Below are positions 26,012-37,600 of a stretch of DNA of 64,000 nucleotides, in pieces. Both the position numbers and the translations under genes were made by a program. The notes under the pieces were generated by a model. It did no database searches, was not told the origin of the DNA, and saw nothing but the letters and a program-made list of their open reading frames with translations. Source of the stretch: Bacillota bacterium (GTDB taxonomy: Bacteria > Bacillota > Clostridia > Peptostreptococcales > Anaerovoracaceae); assembly GCA_030536355.1 (NCBI GenBank), contig JAUNQD010000003.1, positions 1 to 64,000 of the forward strand. Reading direction: 5' to 3'. Position 1 is the first letter of the stretch. Every line of letters begins with the position of its first letter.

Positions 26012-26842
26012 ATGGATAACAGACCTATAGGTTTTTTTGATTCAGGCCTTGGAGGACTTACATGTATTCCTTATCTTATGAAGGCGCTGCCTGAAGAAAA
26101 AATAATATATTTCGGTGACACCGCAAGAACTCCTTACGGTTCCAAGGCGACTTCTACTATCATGAACTTTTCAAGAGAGATAGCAGATTTTCTTGTGATG
26201 AGCAATGTGAAAATGATCGTTATTGCCTGCAATACTGTCAGCGCTACTTGTCTTGAAGATCTTCGCGAAAGGTTCCCACAGATACCTATACTGGGAATAA
26301 TAGATCCGGCCGCTAAGAAAGTTGCTGAGGATTTCGGATCTGATGATAATGTAGGGATCATAGGAACTAAGGTCACTATCGCCAGCAAGGCATATGAGAG
26401 ATGTATAGACGAGCATGAGGGGAAAGTGAATATCCATGAAGTGGCATGTCCTGCTTTCGTACCGCTTATAGAAGAAGGAATAATAGAAAACGACATCATG
26501 GATCTGACTATCAAGTATTACATGGATGATTTTGTCAAGAACAATGATCTTGATGCAGTTATATTGGGATGTACACATTATCCGCTCATAAAAGATAATA
26601 TCAAACGTATATATCCTGATCTTGAAATAATAAATCCTTCAAGTATCATCGTTAATGATATCAAGAAAGTTCTTGAAGAGAATGATATGTTAGCGGATAG
26701 ATCCGACTTCAGAAATGTGTTTTATGCCAGTGACCTTTCTGAGAACTTTATAAACATGATCGATCACATTTTTGAAAATGAAAGTGAAGAAGCGAAGGTG
26801 AAGTTCCTTAACTTCGACCTTGAGCGTGGGGAGGGTAAGTAA
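26012..26842 (+). CDS. murI: Glutamate racemase
   Basis: Makes D-glutamate for peptidoglycan. 276 residues; IGFFDSGLGGLT at 6-17 (Asp10, Ser11), the first catalytic cysteine Cys73 in IACNTVSAT, and the second in ILGCTHYPL near 187. Both catalytic cysteines are therefore present. GAAAGGATTATC precedes the ATG. Its stop overlaps the next start (TAATG). Confidence 0.96.
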   Translation: MDNRPIGFFDSGLGGLTCIPYLMKALPEEKIIYFGDTARTPYGSKATSTIMNFSREIADFLVMSNVKMIVIACNTVSATCLEDLRERFPQIPILGIIDPAAKKVAEDFGSDDNVGIIGTKVTIASKAYERCIDEHEGKVNIHEVACPAFVPLIEEGIIENDIMDLTIKYYMDDFVKNNDLDAVILGCTHYPLIKDNIKRIYPDLEIINPSSIIVNDIKKVLEENDMLADRSDFRNVFYASDLSENFINMIDHIFENESEEAKVKFLNFDLERGEGK

Positions 26843-27426
26843 TGGACTTTTATGAATTACTTGAATATCTGGATCTTGAAGATGCAGGACAGTTTGAGTA
26901 TTTTGAAGCAATGGCTGACCTTATCGAAAGTGAAGAGTATATAGAACAGGAAGCTATGTATCAATTGTTCGAAGGCGCTGATAATACTATGATCGAAGAG
27001 CTGCTTCAGGATTATTTCGAAGATATCCTTGATGGTCTTCCTGAGAATTCAGGAGAGATTTTTTCTCTGCTCCATCAGATCAAGCTGAGCCTTATCGGCA
27101 TGATATCTCATGCTGAAGATGATTCTGATATGAGAAGATTTACGGACGAGTTTTACAGATTCCAGACATGGTATTCCCATGAGTCTGAAGTGGAACTTCA
27201 GCCTGAAGAAGGCGGGGCACCTATATATAATAACGTGAGAGATGCCATAACTGCTTCAAGAATGGAGAATCTTGGCGGTGACAAATACAGATATGATTTC
27301 GAGAATGCTCTCGACTATCAGCTGGACAGTTACACTATGTCTTTTGCCGAACTTATGGAAGCTGAAAACGAAAACGACGGAACTATAGTATTTTCACCTG
27401 AGGATGAAGGCGGTTACGATGAGTAG
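26842..27426 (+). CDS. Acidic protein of unknown function coupled to murI
   Basis: 194 residues, strongly acidic and mostly helical, with no signal, membrane segment or recognised motif. It starts MDFYELLEYLDLEDAGQFEY and ends in an acidic tail. The ATG shares a base with the murI stop, and the next gene overlaps its 3' end by 8 bases, so it is in one translationally coupled unit with murI and the transporter fusion. A CheC-like or regulatory helical-bundle role is conceivable but I cannot support it. Confidence 0.7.
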   Translation: MDFYELLEYLDLEDAGQFEYFEAMADLIESEEYIEQEAMYQLFEGADNTMIEELLQDYFEDILDGLPENSGEIFSLLHQIKLSLIGMISHAEDDSDMRRFTDEFYRFQTWYSHESEVELQPEEGGAPIYNNVRDAITASRMENLGGDKYRYDFENALDYQLDSYTMSFAELMEAENENDGTIVFSPEDEGGYDE

Positions 27427-29260
27427 GACATATAAAATCGGGTTGATCTGCGCTATCGGGTGTGCTGTACTCTGGGGAGTGCTGCCTATATACTGGCAGG
27501 CATTGAAACCTATAGATTCTTTTGTGATCATATTCTATAGAATATTTTTAGTAGGTTTGGTTTCAGGAATAGCTTCACTCAAATTATACGGCAGGAAAGA
27601 AGTCAAGAAATATACAGGACCGGGAAGTTCAAGCTTCAAGTTTTTTATGGCCGGTGTTCTCATAACAGCTAATTGGAGCATATATATATGGGCCGTCAAT
27701 GCAGATCATGTTATACAGACTTGTATAGGCTATTATATTGAACCTTTGATGGTATGTGTATTCGGTATCATTTTTTTTAAGGAAAAGCTCACAAAACATA
27801 AGCTGATAGCCTTGATATTCGCATCGATCGGAGTTGTCGTAATACTTCTTCATTTCATGCAGGTGCCTCTTATCGCTTTGAGTTTGGCTATAACATTCGC
27901 TACTTATGCGGCACTTAAAAAGAGCTTCAGCATACCATCGGTATTGTCTCTCTTTCTTGAAACAAGACATTTGATGCTGCCTGCCTTAGCAGTAGTCATT
28001 TATCTGGAATGCACCGGAAAAGGAGCATTGGCCGTTGCTGAACCTTATCAATATGCGTTACTGTTCTTATGCGGTCCGCTCACAGCACTGCCTTTAGGGC
28101 TTTTTGCTGAAGCTGCCAATAAGATCTCGCTGGTGACTTTGGGTGTCACAGAATATATCTCGCCATCTATTTCATTAGTCATAGGTATATTCCTGTTTAA
28201 AGAACCATTCGACCTCGTTCAGTTTATAGCATTCGTCATAGTTTGGATAGGACTTGTATTCTTCACAGTAGGTGAAGCTAAAGAAAGTAAGAAAATGGAG
28301 AATATAGAAATGACAAATAAAGAAAAACCGACGATAAATGATTGTGCTCTTTTCAGTATCTTTGGAGATGATCATGACAGATTCAGCTTCCCTATAGATG
28401 CACATAGAGTGACTTCCGGCAGCGGCGGAGAAACGATTCTTGTATTTGGCAGCGAGAAGACTCTGCTTTATGACTGCGGCATGGCATATTGCGGATGGCA
28501 TACAGTTGAAAATATCAAAAACAAGCTTGCTGAAAAGGGCAGAGATACCCTTGATTATATAATACTGAGCCATTCTCATTACGACCATATGGGAGCTCTT
28601 CCTTATATAAAACAGGCTTTTCCTGATGCGAAGGTCCATGCCAGTGAAAAGGCTGCAAGGATATTTGAAAAGCCAAGTGCTAAAGTGCTTATGAGGGATC
28701 TTGGCACTTCAGCAAGAGACCTGTTCATGCCGGGCAGTAAGGAAGAAATATTAGTTGATGGTATAGCAGTGGATGTGATCTTGAAAGATGGTGATGAGAT
28801 CGATCTTGGAGATATCACAGTCAAGGCTATGGAGACTAAAGGGCATACTGATTGTTCCATGAGCTATGCGTTCGAACCTACGAAACTGCTGTTTGCAAGC
28901 GAAAGCACAGGTATAGTAGAAGGAAAGAAATTTATACATACACCTTTCTTAAAAGATTGCAATGATGCCATCGTTTCAAGGGAAAAGTGTAAGGCTTACG
29001 GAGCTGAGTATATCAGCCTGCCGCATTTCGGCATGCTCCCTAAGGATTTTAATGAAACGTACTGGAAGATGCTCGAGGAAGAGACTGATATCAAAAAGGA
29101 ATTTATCGGTAAGATGGTTGAAGAAGGTCTCGATGATGAGCAGATGCTTGAAAGGTATTATGAAAAATACTGGGATCCTGATATGGAAGAAGTACAGCCA
29201 AAAGATGCGTTCATCATCAATTCAAAAGCTATAATAAAAGCTTTCCTGAAAGCGATATAA
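27419..29260 (+). CDS. RarD-like EamA transporter fused to a metallo-beta-lactamase-fold hydrolase
   Basis: 613 residues in one frame. Residues 1 to about 285 are a RarD-type EamA/DMT permease with about ten hydrophobic helices (AIGCAVLWGVLPIYWQALK at the start, WIGLVFFTVGEAKES at the end). A charged linker (KKMENIEMTNKEKP) leads to a cytosolic metallo-beta-lactamase domain with SHSHYDHMGALP near 383-394 and ETKGHTDCSMSY near 471, the HxHxDH and second-His metal ligands. No stop or frameshift separates them. Internal ATGs in the linker could allow separate hydrolase synthesis. The ATG at 27419 is favoured over 27404. Substrates are unknown. Confidence 0.85.
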   Translation: MSRTYKIGLICAIGCAVLWGVLPIYWQALKPIDSFVIIFYRIFLVGLVSGIASLKLYGRKEVKKYTGPGSSSFKFFMAGVLITANWSIYIWAVNADHVIQTCIGYYIEPLMVCVFGIIFFKEKLTKHKLIALIFASIGVVVILLHFMQVPLIALSLAITFATYAALKKSFSIPSVLSLFLETRHLMLPALAVVIYLECTGKGALAVAEPYQYALLFLCGPLTALPLGLFAEAANKISLVTLGVTEYISPSISLVIGIFLFKEPFDLVQFIAFVIVWIGLVFFTVGEAKESKKMENIEMTNKEKPTINDCALFSIFGDDHDRFSFPIDAHRVTSGSGGETILVFGSEKTLLYDCGMAYCGWHTVENIKNKLAEKGRDTLDYIILSHSHYDHMGALPYIKQAFPDAKVHASEKAARIFEKPSAKVLMRDLGTSARDLFMPGSKEEILVDGIAVDVILKDGDEIDLGDITVKAMETKGHTDCSMSYAFEPTKLLFASESTGIVEGKKFIHTPFLKDCNDAIVSREKCKAYGAEYISLPHFGMLPKDFNETYWKMLEEETDIKKEFIGKMVEEGLDDEQMLERYYEKYWDPDMEEVQPKDAFIINSKAIIKAFLKAI

Positions 29261-29347
29261 TGGAAGCATAATTCACTTCTCAGCATTTTTGTTGGGACAG
29301 TAGTATATATGCTGCTTGTACAGATGGTGTTTTAAGGAGGTTATCTT

Positions 29348-29875
29348 ATGAAAGCATTGATCGTAGTAGATATGCAGAACGATTTCATTGACGGAGCTCT
29401 AGGCACGCCGGAGGCGGAAGCGATCGTAGACAATGTGAAAGCCAAGATAGATGCATATCGCAAGAATAATGTTACTGTGATCTTTACACGAGATACTCAC
29501 TCAGAAAATTATATGGAAACTCAGGAGGGCAGTAAGCTGCCTGTACCACACTGCATAGAAGGAAGTCACGGATGGCAGATAAGAGCTGAGCTTGATCCTG
29601 CTGACTGCCTGATAATAGATAAGCCGACTTTTGGATCATATGAACTGGTAGACAGCTTGAGAGAGCTTGATGAAGAAACTCCTCTTGAATCTATCGAGAT
29701 TATAGGATTATGTACAGATATATGCGTTATTTCAAATGCAATGATGATAAAGGCTGCGTTCCTGGAGATTCCGGTGATCGTCGATGCATCGTGCTGCGCG
29801 GGTGTCACTCCGGCAAGTCATGATAATGCACTTGATGCGATGGGAATGTGCCAGATAGAAGTGACCGGGAGGTAA
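29348..29875 (+). CDS. Isochorismatase-fold cysteine hydrolase, probably nicotinamidase
   Basis: 175 residues. The catalytic triad is Asp8 (VVDMQNDFIDG), Lys92 (DKPTFGSY) and Cys126 (GLCTDICVISN). Asp49, His51 and His68 (TRDTHSE, PVPHCIEGSHGW) are placed like the zinc ligands of PncA-type nicotinamidases. With nadE starting two bases after its stop, conversion of nicotinamide to nicotinate for NAD salvage is the likely role. AAGGAGG precedes the ATG. Other amidohydrolase substrates cannot be excluded. Confidence 0.88.
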   Translation: MKALIVVDMQNDFIDGALGTPEAEAIVDNVKAKIDAYRKNNVTVIFTRDTHSENYMETQEGSKLPVPHCIEGSHGWQIRAELDPADCLIIDKPTFGSYELVDSLRELDEETPLESIEIIGLCTDICVISNAMMIKAAFLEIPVIVDASCCAGVTPASHDNALDAMGMCQIEVTGR

Positions 29876-29877
29876 AT

Positions 29878-30624
29878 ATGTATAAATTTGATGCTGGTAA
29901 AGTTAAAAATGATGTTGTGAAGTGGATACGTGACTGGTTTGAAATCAACGGTAAAGGCTGCAAAGCAGTTATCGGCATTTCAGGCGGTAAAGACAGTTCA
30001 GTAGTTGCTGCACTATGTGTAGAAGCGCTCGGTAAGGAAAATGTATTCGGTGTTCTGATGCCAAACGGTGAACAGTTCGATATCGACGTTTCTCTGAAGC
30101 TTGTCGAACATCTGGGAATAGAACACGTAGTGATAAATATCAAGGATGCTTACGAAGGAATGGTTGGTCAGCTGGTAAAAAACTTTGATTCCTTCGAAGG
30201 ACAAGCTAAAGTGAATCTGCCTCCAAGACTTCGTATGGCTGCTCTTTATGCTGTTTCACAGACTGTCAACGGCAGAGTTGCCAACACATGCAATTTATCA
30301 GAAGATTGGGTTGGTTATTCTACTCGCTACGGCGATATGGCAGGCGATTTCAGTCCATTGTCACATCTTACTGTACAGGAAGTCAAGGCTGTAGGTCGTG
30401 AATGCGGGCTGCCGTCATTATTCGTAGATAAGGTTCCTATTGACGGATTGTGCGGATATACTGATGAAGATAACCTGGGATTCACATATGCCGTTCTTGA
30501 TAAATATATCAGAGAAGGTATCTGCGAGGATGAAGAAACAAAGGCTAAGATAGACAGAAAGCATGAAATGAATCTTTTCAAGCTTCAGCCTATGCCTGCA
30601 TTTGAGTTTGAACCGAAGAAATAA
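29878..30624 (+). CDS. nadE: NH3-dependent NAD synthetase
   Basis: Amidates deamido-NAD with ammonia and ATP, the last step of NAD synthesis. 248 residues; the PP-loop is GISGGKDSS at 33-41, with GDMAGDFSPLSHLTV near 151 and GLCGYTDEDNLGF near 195 as conserved substrate motifs. There is no glutaminase domain. GGGAGG eight bases upstream supports the ATG at 29878 over 29848, which would overlap the preceding gene. Confidence 0.95.
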   Translation: MYKFDAGKVKNDVVKWIRDWFEINGKGCKAVIGISGGKDSSVVAALCVEALGKENVFGVLMPNGEQFDIDVSLKLVEHLGIEHVVINIKDAYEGMVGQLVKNFDSFEGQAKVNLPPRLRMAALYAVSQTVNGRVANTCNLSEDWVGYSTRYGDMAGDFSPLSHLTVQEVKAVGRECGLPSLFVDKVPIDGLCGYTDEDNLGFTYAVLDKYIREGICEDEETKAKIDRKHEMNLFKLQPMPAFEFEPKK

Positions 30625-30645
30625 GACAAAAATAATATTTGAAAA

Positions 30646-30691
30646 GAAAAATATCTCTTCAGCATTTTATAAAATGAAGAGATATTTTTTA
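30646..30691 (+). terminator. Terminator after nadE
   Basis: A long A/T-rich stem (AATATCTCTTCA with TGAAGAGATATT) followed by a T run. The 180 bases from here to the next gene hold nothing else I can name. Confidence 0.88.
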
Positions 30692-30874
30692 TTTGTTGTT
30701 TTAGCTTCATTACATAAAAATAAATCCGATTTTATGTGTATCAACAAAAAATATTCGAAAAAATATGAAATAATTGATAATTCAAACAAATCCTGTATTG
30801 ACATGGATATATCTATCACTTATTCTTATTACATTAATATATTAAAGTGATGTAAAGATAAATTCAAAGGTAAG

Positions 30875-31612
30875 ATGATGTTAGATATGTTAAAGAATCA
30901 CAGCAGTTTATTACTCTGTTCTCTGACCGGTAATTTGATCCTATGCGGTATAGGGATATTGGTTGCACCGATATTTTACAGGTTCATAAGAGTGCATGCA
31001 GACATCAGAGCAGTGCTTTTTTTATTGATGCTGATCTTGATTATGGCAGCAGCTTTTATATTTTTCTCCTTGATGGGCCATATAGCAGGAAAATACACGA
31101 TCAGAGGAGACAAGGAGACTTTCGTAGAGAGTTTAAAAAGCAGCAGTAAGTTTATGCTGTTTTTTGTGTCTATAACAGTAGTTTACGCACTACTATGCGG
31201 GCTGATGTCAAGCTTGATATATTTCGTGCTGCACTCATTTGTTCAGTATGATGTAATAAAGCAAATCATAAATATACTTACTCATATAACTACTGTAGCT
31301 GTAATACCTGTGGTGATTATGGAATTATTGTCTTTTTCTCTCAGCAGGCTTGAGACAAAAGATGCCATCAGAGCAGGCTTGGCCGGATCAAAGGAAGCAT
31401 ATTTCAAGCTCCTGTTGATCATAGTAGTTTTTTTGATTGCAGGAGCTACACTGTCATTAATAACAGGAATGATAGGCAATTCCTTGATAAAAGCAATAAC
31501 AGAAGTAATAGGATACACAATAATAGGAGGACTAGGAACGTACATAGTCTATAGAATTGGGATAAAGACATATACAACACCAAGGCGCAGAAAGTACGAG
31601 AGGGAGTATTAA
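30875..31612 (+). CDS. Multi-pass membrane protein of unknown function
   Basis: 245 residues with about six hydrophobic helices (near 11-33, 44-68, 92-118, 130-152, 170-195, 205-228) and a basic, cytosolic C-terminus. The fold resembles the DUF975-type protein at 5666-6520 in layout, but I see no clear shared motif. AAAGG precedes the ATG at 30875; ATG 30878 is an alternative. It ends four bases before the RHS gene and is probably cotranscribed, so it may help export or anchor the RHS protein, which is inference. Confidence 0.65.
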   Translation: MMLDMLKNHSSLLLCSLTGNLILCGIGILVAPIFYRFIRVHADIRAVLFLLMLILIMAAAFIFFSLMGHIAGKYTIRGDKETFVESLKSSSKFMLFFVSITVVYALLCGLMSSLIYFVLHSFVQYDVIKQIINILTHITTVAVIPVVIMELLSFSLSRLETKDAIRAGLAGSKEAYFKLLLIIVVFLIAGATLSLITGMIGNSLIKAITEVIGYTIIGGLGTYIVYRIGIKTYTTPRRRKYEREY

Positions 31613-31616
31613 ATAT

Positions 31617-34600
31617 ATGAAGAAACATAAAACGGTAATAAGTATAGTCATGGTTATCATCATGTCTGTAACATTGATCCCACATGGCATATTCGCTTCG
31701 GAAAACAGCAGCATACTTACTAAGCAGGAATTGGCGCAGCAAAAAGCCGAGTTCGAAGAAGATAAGATGGATAAGGCACAGCAGGAGGAACAGCATAACA
31801 ATGCTGCGCAGGGGATCTCCACAAAAGAAAATGCCGATACATCTAATGAAGAGCTGTTGAGAGAGCCCGACCTTGTAGAGGATTATGAGAAAATAGACGG
31901 GCGTATCATAGATTATGATGAAGCTTCGATAACTTATGAAACTGCTGAAAACAGCTATGTAACAAGGATATTCGCAGATCCGATAACATATACAGATAAA
32001 TACGGCAATGAGAAGCTGATAGATAATACCATCAAAGAAAAATTAAGAAAGTATGAGAATACAGAAAACTCATACGATCTTACGCTGCCTAAAAAAGGCG
32101 ATGAGATCACCATAGAAGAAAACGATATCAGCCTTAAAATATCACCAATGTTTGGGACGCTTAGCGACGGTCTGGCAGAAGAGAACGCTGTAAGATATAA
32201 TGATGTGACTCAAGGTATAGACTTGCAGTACACAGCTCTCGGCAGCGCGGTGAAGGAAGACATCATCCTGATGCAGCCTACAGAAATGACTGAGTTCAAA
32301 TACAGTATTGAAGTCAAAGGTAATGAAGACAAGAAGATCACATATAAGCTGGAGAACAATGTCCTCAATGTATATAGGGGACAGAAAGTTATATATACCA
32401 TAAGCGCACCTATGATGGAGGATGCGGACGGAAATGTATCAGATAAGATAACACTAGAGCTTAACGAAGAAAAAGGAAGGACGATCCTTAGCCTGATCCC
32501 CGACAGTATATGGCTGGCAGATCCGCAGAGGGTATATCCTGTGAAGATAGATCCTACCATCGCACTCAATAAATCTAACCTTGAGTGGCATATGGTCGAA
32601 AACGGCAGAAGCGGAGGCAACTACGGGGCGGGTCCTAATGTGGATCATAAGAGAGTGACATATCTTTATGTAGGATTTGAAGACGGCAGCCTGCTGGGTT
32701 CTGCCGCACAGGCTGCAGGCGCATATTATGGGCAGACCAGATCATACCTGAAGCTGAATTATGACTTCGCAGGTAATCTGCCGGATGATGCTATCATAAC
32801 TGCTTACCTAAAAGGATATAAATATGCAGGAAATCCTCCTTCAGGGACTAAAGTATACTGCAAGACGGTAAACAGCGGCTGGAGAGGCAGTTCATATACA
32901 TGGAATACCCAACCAACAAGCCACAGCATAATATCAGATGCGGTAGATGTTTCAAGTAACGGATGGAAGACATGGGATATATCGACCGCAGTAAGAGAGT
33001 GGAAGAACGGTGCGGCCAATCACGGGCTAGTGCTTGCACCTGTAAGTGAATCCCAGAAGGCAGTATGCTTTTCGGGACCGGGCAACTCTACAGGCGGCAG
33101 AGCCATGTACCTTGATATCTACTGGACAGTACCTAATGCAGTAGATGAGAATATGCCGCTTAACGAGCCGGCAGTAAACCTCAGACCATTGACTCTTCAT
33201 GACGACAGTCTGCAGCTTTTCACAGGTCTTATAGCCGATGGGATCGTAAGACCTCAGCTTGATGTGTCATATTCATTAAAAAAGAGCGAAGATGATGAAG
33301 ATATCGCAGAAGGGACATTCAAAAAGGCTTACTGGGGCAGGAAATTCCCGAATACAGAACTGATAAAGGGACAGATACCGTTTACCCTTGGATATACCGG
33401 CCTGTTCGAAAGCAATTGGCAGTCTGCAGGGATACCGGCATCACTAATGGAGGAGGTAACACCTTACTATATATCAGCCATAGCAAGCGGTCAGGCAGGA
33501 ACTACGCCTGAGGGCAGGAGCGATGAGTTCATCATTTATGAATTCACTAAGAAAGACACCTATCCTTATGTAGCGAAATATTACGGCACCACCGTGGAAC
33601 AGATCGTCAAGGATAACAGACCTCACGATTATCTCGGAACTGCCGGAAGCACTATATTCATAAGAAATCCTAAGCAAAACAAGACTACGGAATATACAAG
33701 GGATGCTAAACTCAGCGAAGAACACAGCTGGGAGTTGGTATATGCCAATTTAGGGCGCGGCAGCTGTACTGAATTCGACCTGGAGCCTATCAACACATCG
33801 ACAGGAAACTTCTGGTTTGAATCAGCAGATGCAGAGAACGCTGATTACACCGACAGCTTCACCTTCGCCAGGACATATAACTCTATAGGAGACAAGCAGA
33901 GCGGACTTTTCGGTTACGGATGGAATTTCGAATACGAGCAGAGCATAACGAGAGATGAAAATGGCTATATCTATAACGCAGGAGACGGTGCACGTTTTGT
34001 TTTCGAGAAAGACAGCAATGATAAGTATACATGCGAACATTCTCCATATATGGTTTTAACAACTGATATAGATGAGAAAGCACCTGAAAAAACCACATTC
34101 TCCATAAAAGATACACAGGAGAAACTCGTCTATAAATTCAACTGTTACGGGTTGCTTACCTCTGTGACCGATGAGAAAGGCTTATCTGTAACTATATTAT
34201 ACGACGAAAAACATATGATCAAATCAGTTACTACCAAAAGCGGTAAAGCTTACACCTTCACAGTAAACGATGAAGGTCTGGTAACTGAAGTGACTATGCC
34301 TTCCGGTCATAAGATGTACTACCAATATGAAGACAACTGCCTCACATCTTTTACCAATGCAGACGGCGATAAGCTAACATATGAGTATGACAAGAACCAT
34401 TTTATGATATGGTGGAGCGATGGCAACGGTGTCAAGCAGATAGAAAACACTTATGATGAATATGGAAGAGTAATCAAACAGAAGGATGCGTCGGGAGGAA
34501 CTTCTACACTCACATATAAAAACGGCGAGACAACGATCACTGATGCTGAAGGCAATGTGAGGACATACGAGTATGATGACATGCTCAGAACAGAGAACAT

Positions 34601-37600
34601 GCAGAAGGGATCAGCTTCAGACGACAGACAGTATGACGATGCAGGAAATCTGATAAGCTATACCGATGCAGAAGGAAATCGTACTCAATATACATATGAT
34701 GCAAAGGGCAATCTCACGAAGGAGCAAAGGTCGGGCGGCAGAGTCTGGACCGGTACTTATGATGCATCCGGCAATCTTATAGAGGAAACTGACTTCAACG
34801 GCAATACCACCAAGAGGACATACGATGATAGAGGCAATATGCTCACAGAAACATATGCCGACGGAAGCAGCATATCGTACACCTATGACAGCTTCGGAAG
34901 AAAGACTTCCTTCACCAATGAAGAAGGAACAAAAAAGACCATAACATATGATGGTATTTCATCCATGACAGTAACCGACAGCAGCGGAAGCAGCATCACT
35001 TATTACGATGCCATGGGAAGAGAAATAAATACAGTAGATGAAGAAGGCATAGAACATAAGATCATATACAGCCCTGCCGGAAAGAAAACAGGAACGTGGA
35101 TAACAGGCGGTTTTTCAGAAAGTTATTCATATGATCATGCAGGGAACTGTGTCCGCATAGTCGATGGAACAGGTAATGTCAGCAGTTTTGATTATGACAA
35201 ACAAAACAATATAATCTCCGTAACAGACGGCAACGGAGACACCACAAGATACGGATACGATAAAACAGGAAACAAGATATGGGAAGAAAACCCGGAAGGT
35301 GAGAAGACTTCCTATACTTATGATGCCCGTGGCAATATGATAAGTATGACAGATGGAGAAGGTCATACTACATATAACGAATACGACGGACTTGACAGAC
35401 TCATCAAAACCACCAATCCGGCAGGTGGCATCAGTACATATGATTACTATGAGGATACTGCCAATATAACAGAAGAGAAGGGTGAAAGCGGCACCATATC
35501 ATATACATATGACAAGAACGGTAATCAGATCACTGTCAAGACTCAGTCAGGCGCAGTCACAGAGAGGGTCTTCGATAACAGAGACAGGCTTCTCGGCGTC
35601 ACCTATCCGAGCGGTCTAATGGAAGCTCATAAATACAGCTCGGCAGGAAATCTCACATTAACTAAGGACAGCAACGGAAGAGAATATTCAAATACTTACG
35701 ATGATGAGGGCAATATCCTGACAGAGACAGATGCACATGGAAACATTACATCATATGCGTATGATAAGACAGGAAAGCTTATAAATATGACTGATGCATC
35801 AGGAAATAATTTCTCATATGAGTACGACGGTGCAGGAAATCTCATCAAGACAACAAATCCTGACGGAAGTTTCAGTACATACAAATACGATCAGGCATCA
35901 CGACTTATAGAAACAACAGATGAGAACGGTAATGTGACATCTTATGAATACGATGGTATCGGTCAGCTGATCAAGCAAAAAGATGCCTTAGGCGGCGTAA
36001 CTATCTATACATATGACAATGCCGAAAAACTAATAAAAGTAACCGATACGAGGGGATATACAGAAAGTTACAGCTATGATAAAGCAGGAAATCTAAGAGG
36101 GTATACAGATAAAGAAGGAGCTCATTACGAGACGAAGTCGGATGCCTTTGGCAATCCTCTCAAGGTGACGGCACCGGACGGTGGAGAAATATTAAGCGAA
36201 TATGATGAATACGGCAGAGTTATCGAGGAATCTGATAAAGAAGGCTACGTCAGAGAGTATGAATATGATAAGTCAGGAAGGCTTGTAAAAGAAGTCGATA
36301 ATTCAGGAAGTTCACTAATTTATTCATATGATAAAGAAGGTAAGCTCATAGCTAAGGAAGATGCTATAGGAAGGAAAGCATCATTTGAATACGATATATA
36401 CGGCAACCTGATAAAAGAGATCACCTTCGATAATGATCAGATATCATATGAATACGATAAAGCTGATAACATTGTTAAGATAACAGAAAACGACGGAAGC
36501 ATTACTGAGATGACTTATGATGCCTTAGGAAACATCATAAGTGAGAAATTACCTCTAGAAAGAGAATATTCGTATATTTATGACTATGCAGGAAGATTAT
36601 TACAGGAAACCAACCCTATAGGAGAAAAGACAGCATATTCTTACGATAATGCAGGAAATATCTTAAAGGAAACTTATGCGGACGGCAGCAGCATCTCATA
36701 TACTTATGATGCTTTGAACAGAGTAACATCATATACTGATGCAGAAGGCGGCAGCTCTCTGTACAGTTACGATACCGAAGGGAATCTCACTAAAGAAACA
36801 GATCCTGAAGGAGGCGCGAAAGAATACATATATGACGGCAGAGGCAACCTTCTCAAGGAGATGGACAGGCGTGGTGCAGTCACAGAATATCAATATGATG
36901 TTATCGGCAACCCGTCGAAAACCATTTACCCTAATGGAGGAGAAGAACACTATACATATGACACTAAAGGAAACCTGCTGAGCGAAAAGAACAGATCCGG
37001 CGCAGTCACAACGTATGCATACGAAGCAGACGGTAAACTGCTCCAACAAAAAAATGACAACGGATACACCATATCTTATGCATACGACAAAGCAGGCAGA
37101 GTAACAAAAACAGAGACAAGCGAAGGAGCAGTAAGGTCCTTCACTTATGATGCATGCGGCAATATATCCAAGTTAAAGGAAGAAACAGGCAATATCCTTA
37201 AATACACTTACGATGAAGGACACCGTATCCTATCACAGGAAGACAGCAAGGGCGCTAAACTGAGATATGAATATGATGAGGCAGGCAACAACACCAAGAT
37301 AATATATCCTACAGGCGGCAGTATCACTTATACATACGATAAACTTGACAGAGTAATAAGCGAGAAAGAAAGCTCACTTGCCAAGATAAATTACACATAT
37401 GATGCAGCAGGCAACATCATCGATAAGACACAGAAGGACAAAACCGAGAAATTTACTTATGACAAGACAGGAAACCTCATTACCGAGCTTACTGCTGAAG
37501 GAAGACAAAACTCATATACATATGATAAGCGAGGGCTTGTGACATCCATGACAGATCCTCTAGGCAGGAAAACATCTTATGAATATGATAAGAACGGCAA

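Noticed and set aside
30602-30850. 82-codon open frame after nadE
   Set aside because: It overlaps the end of nadE and its terminator, is low-complexity Lys/Asn/Ile-rich and has no ribosome binding site.
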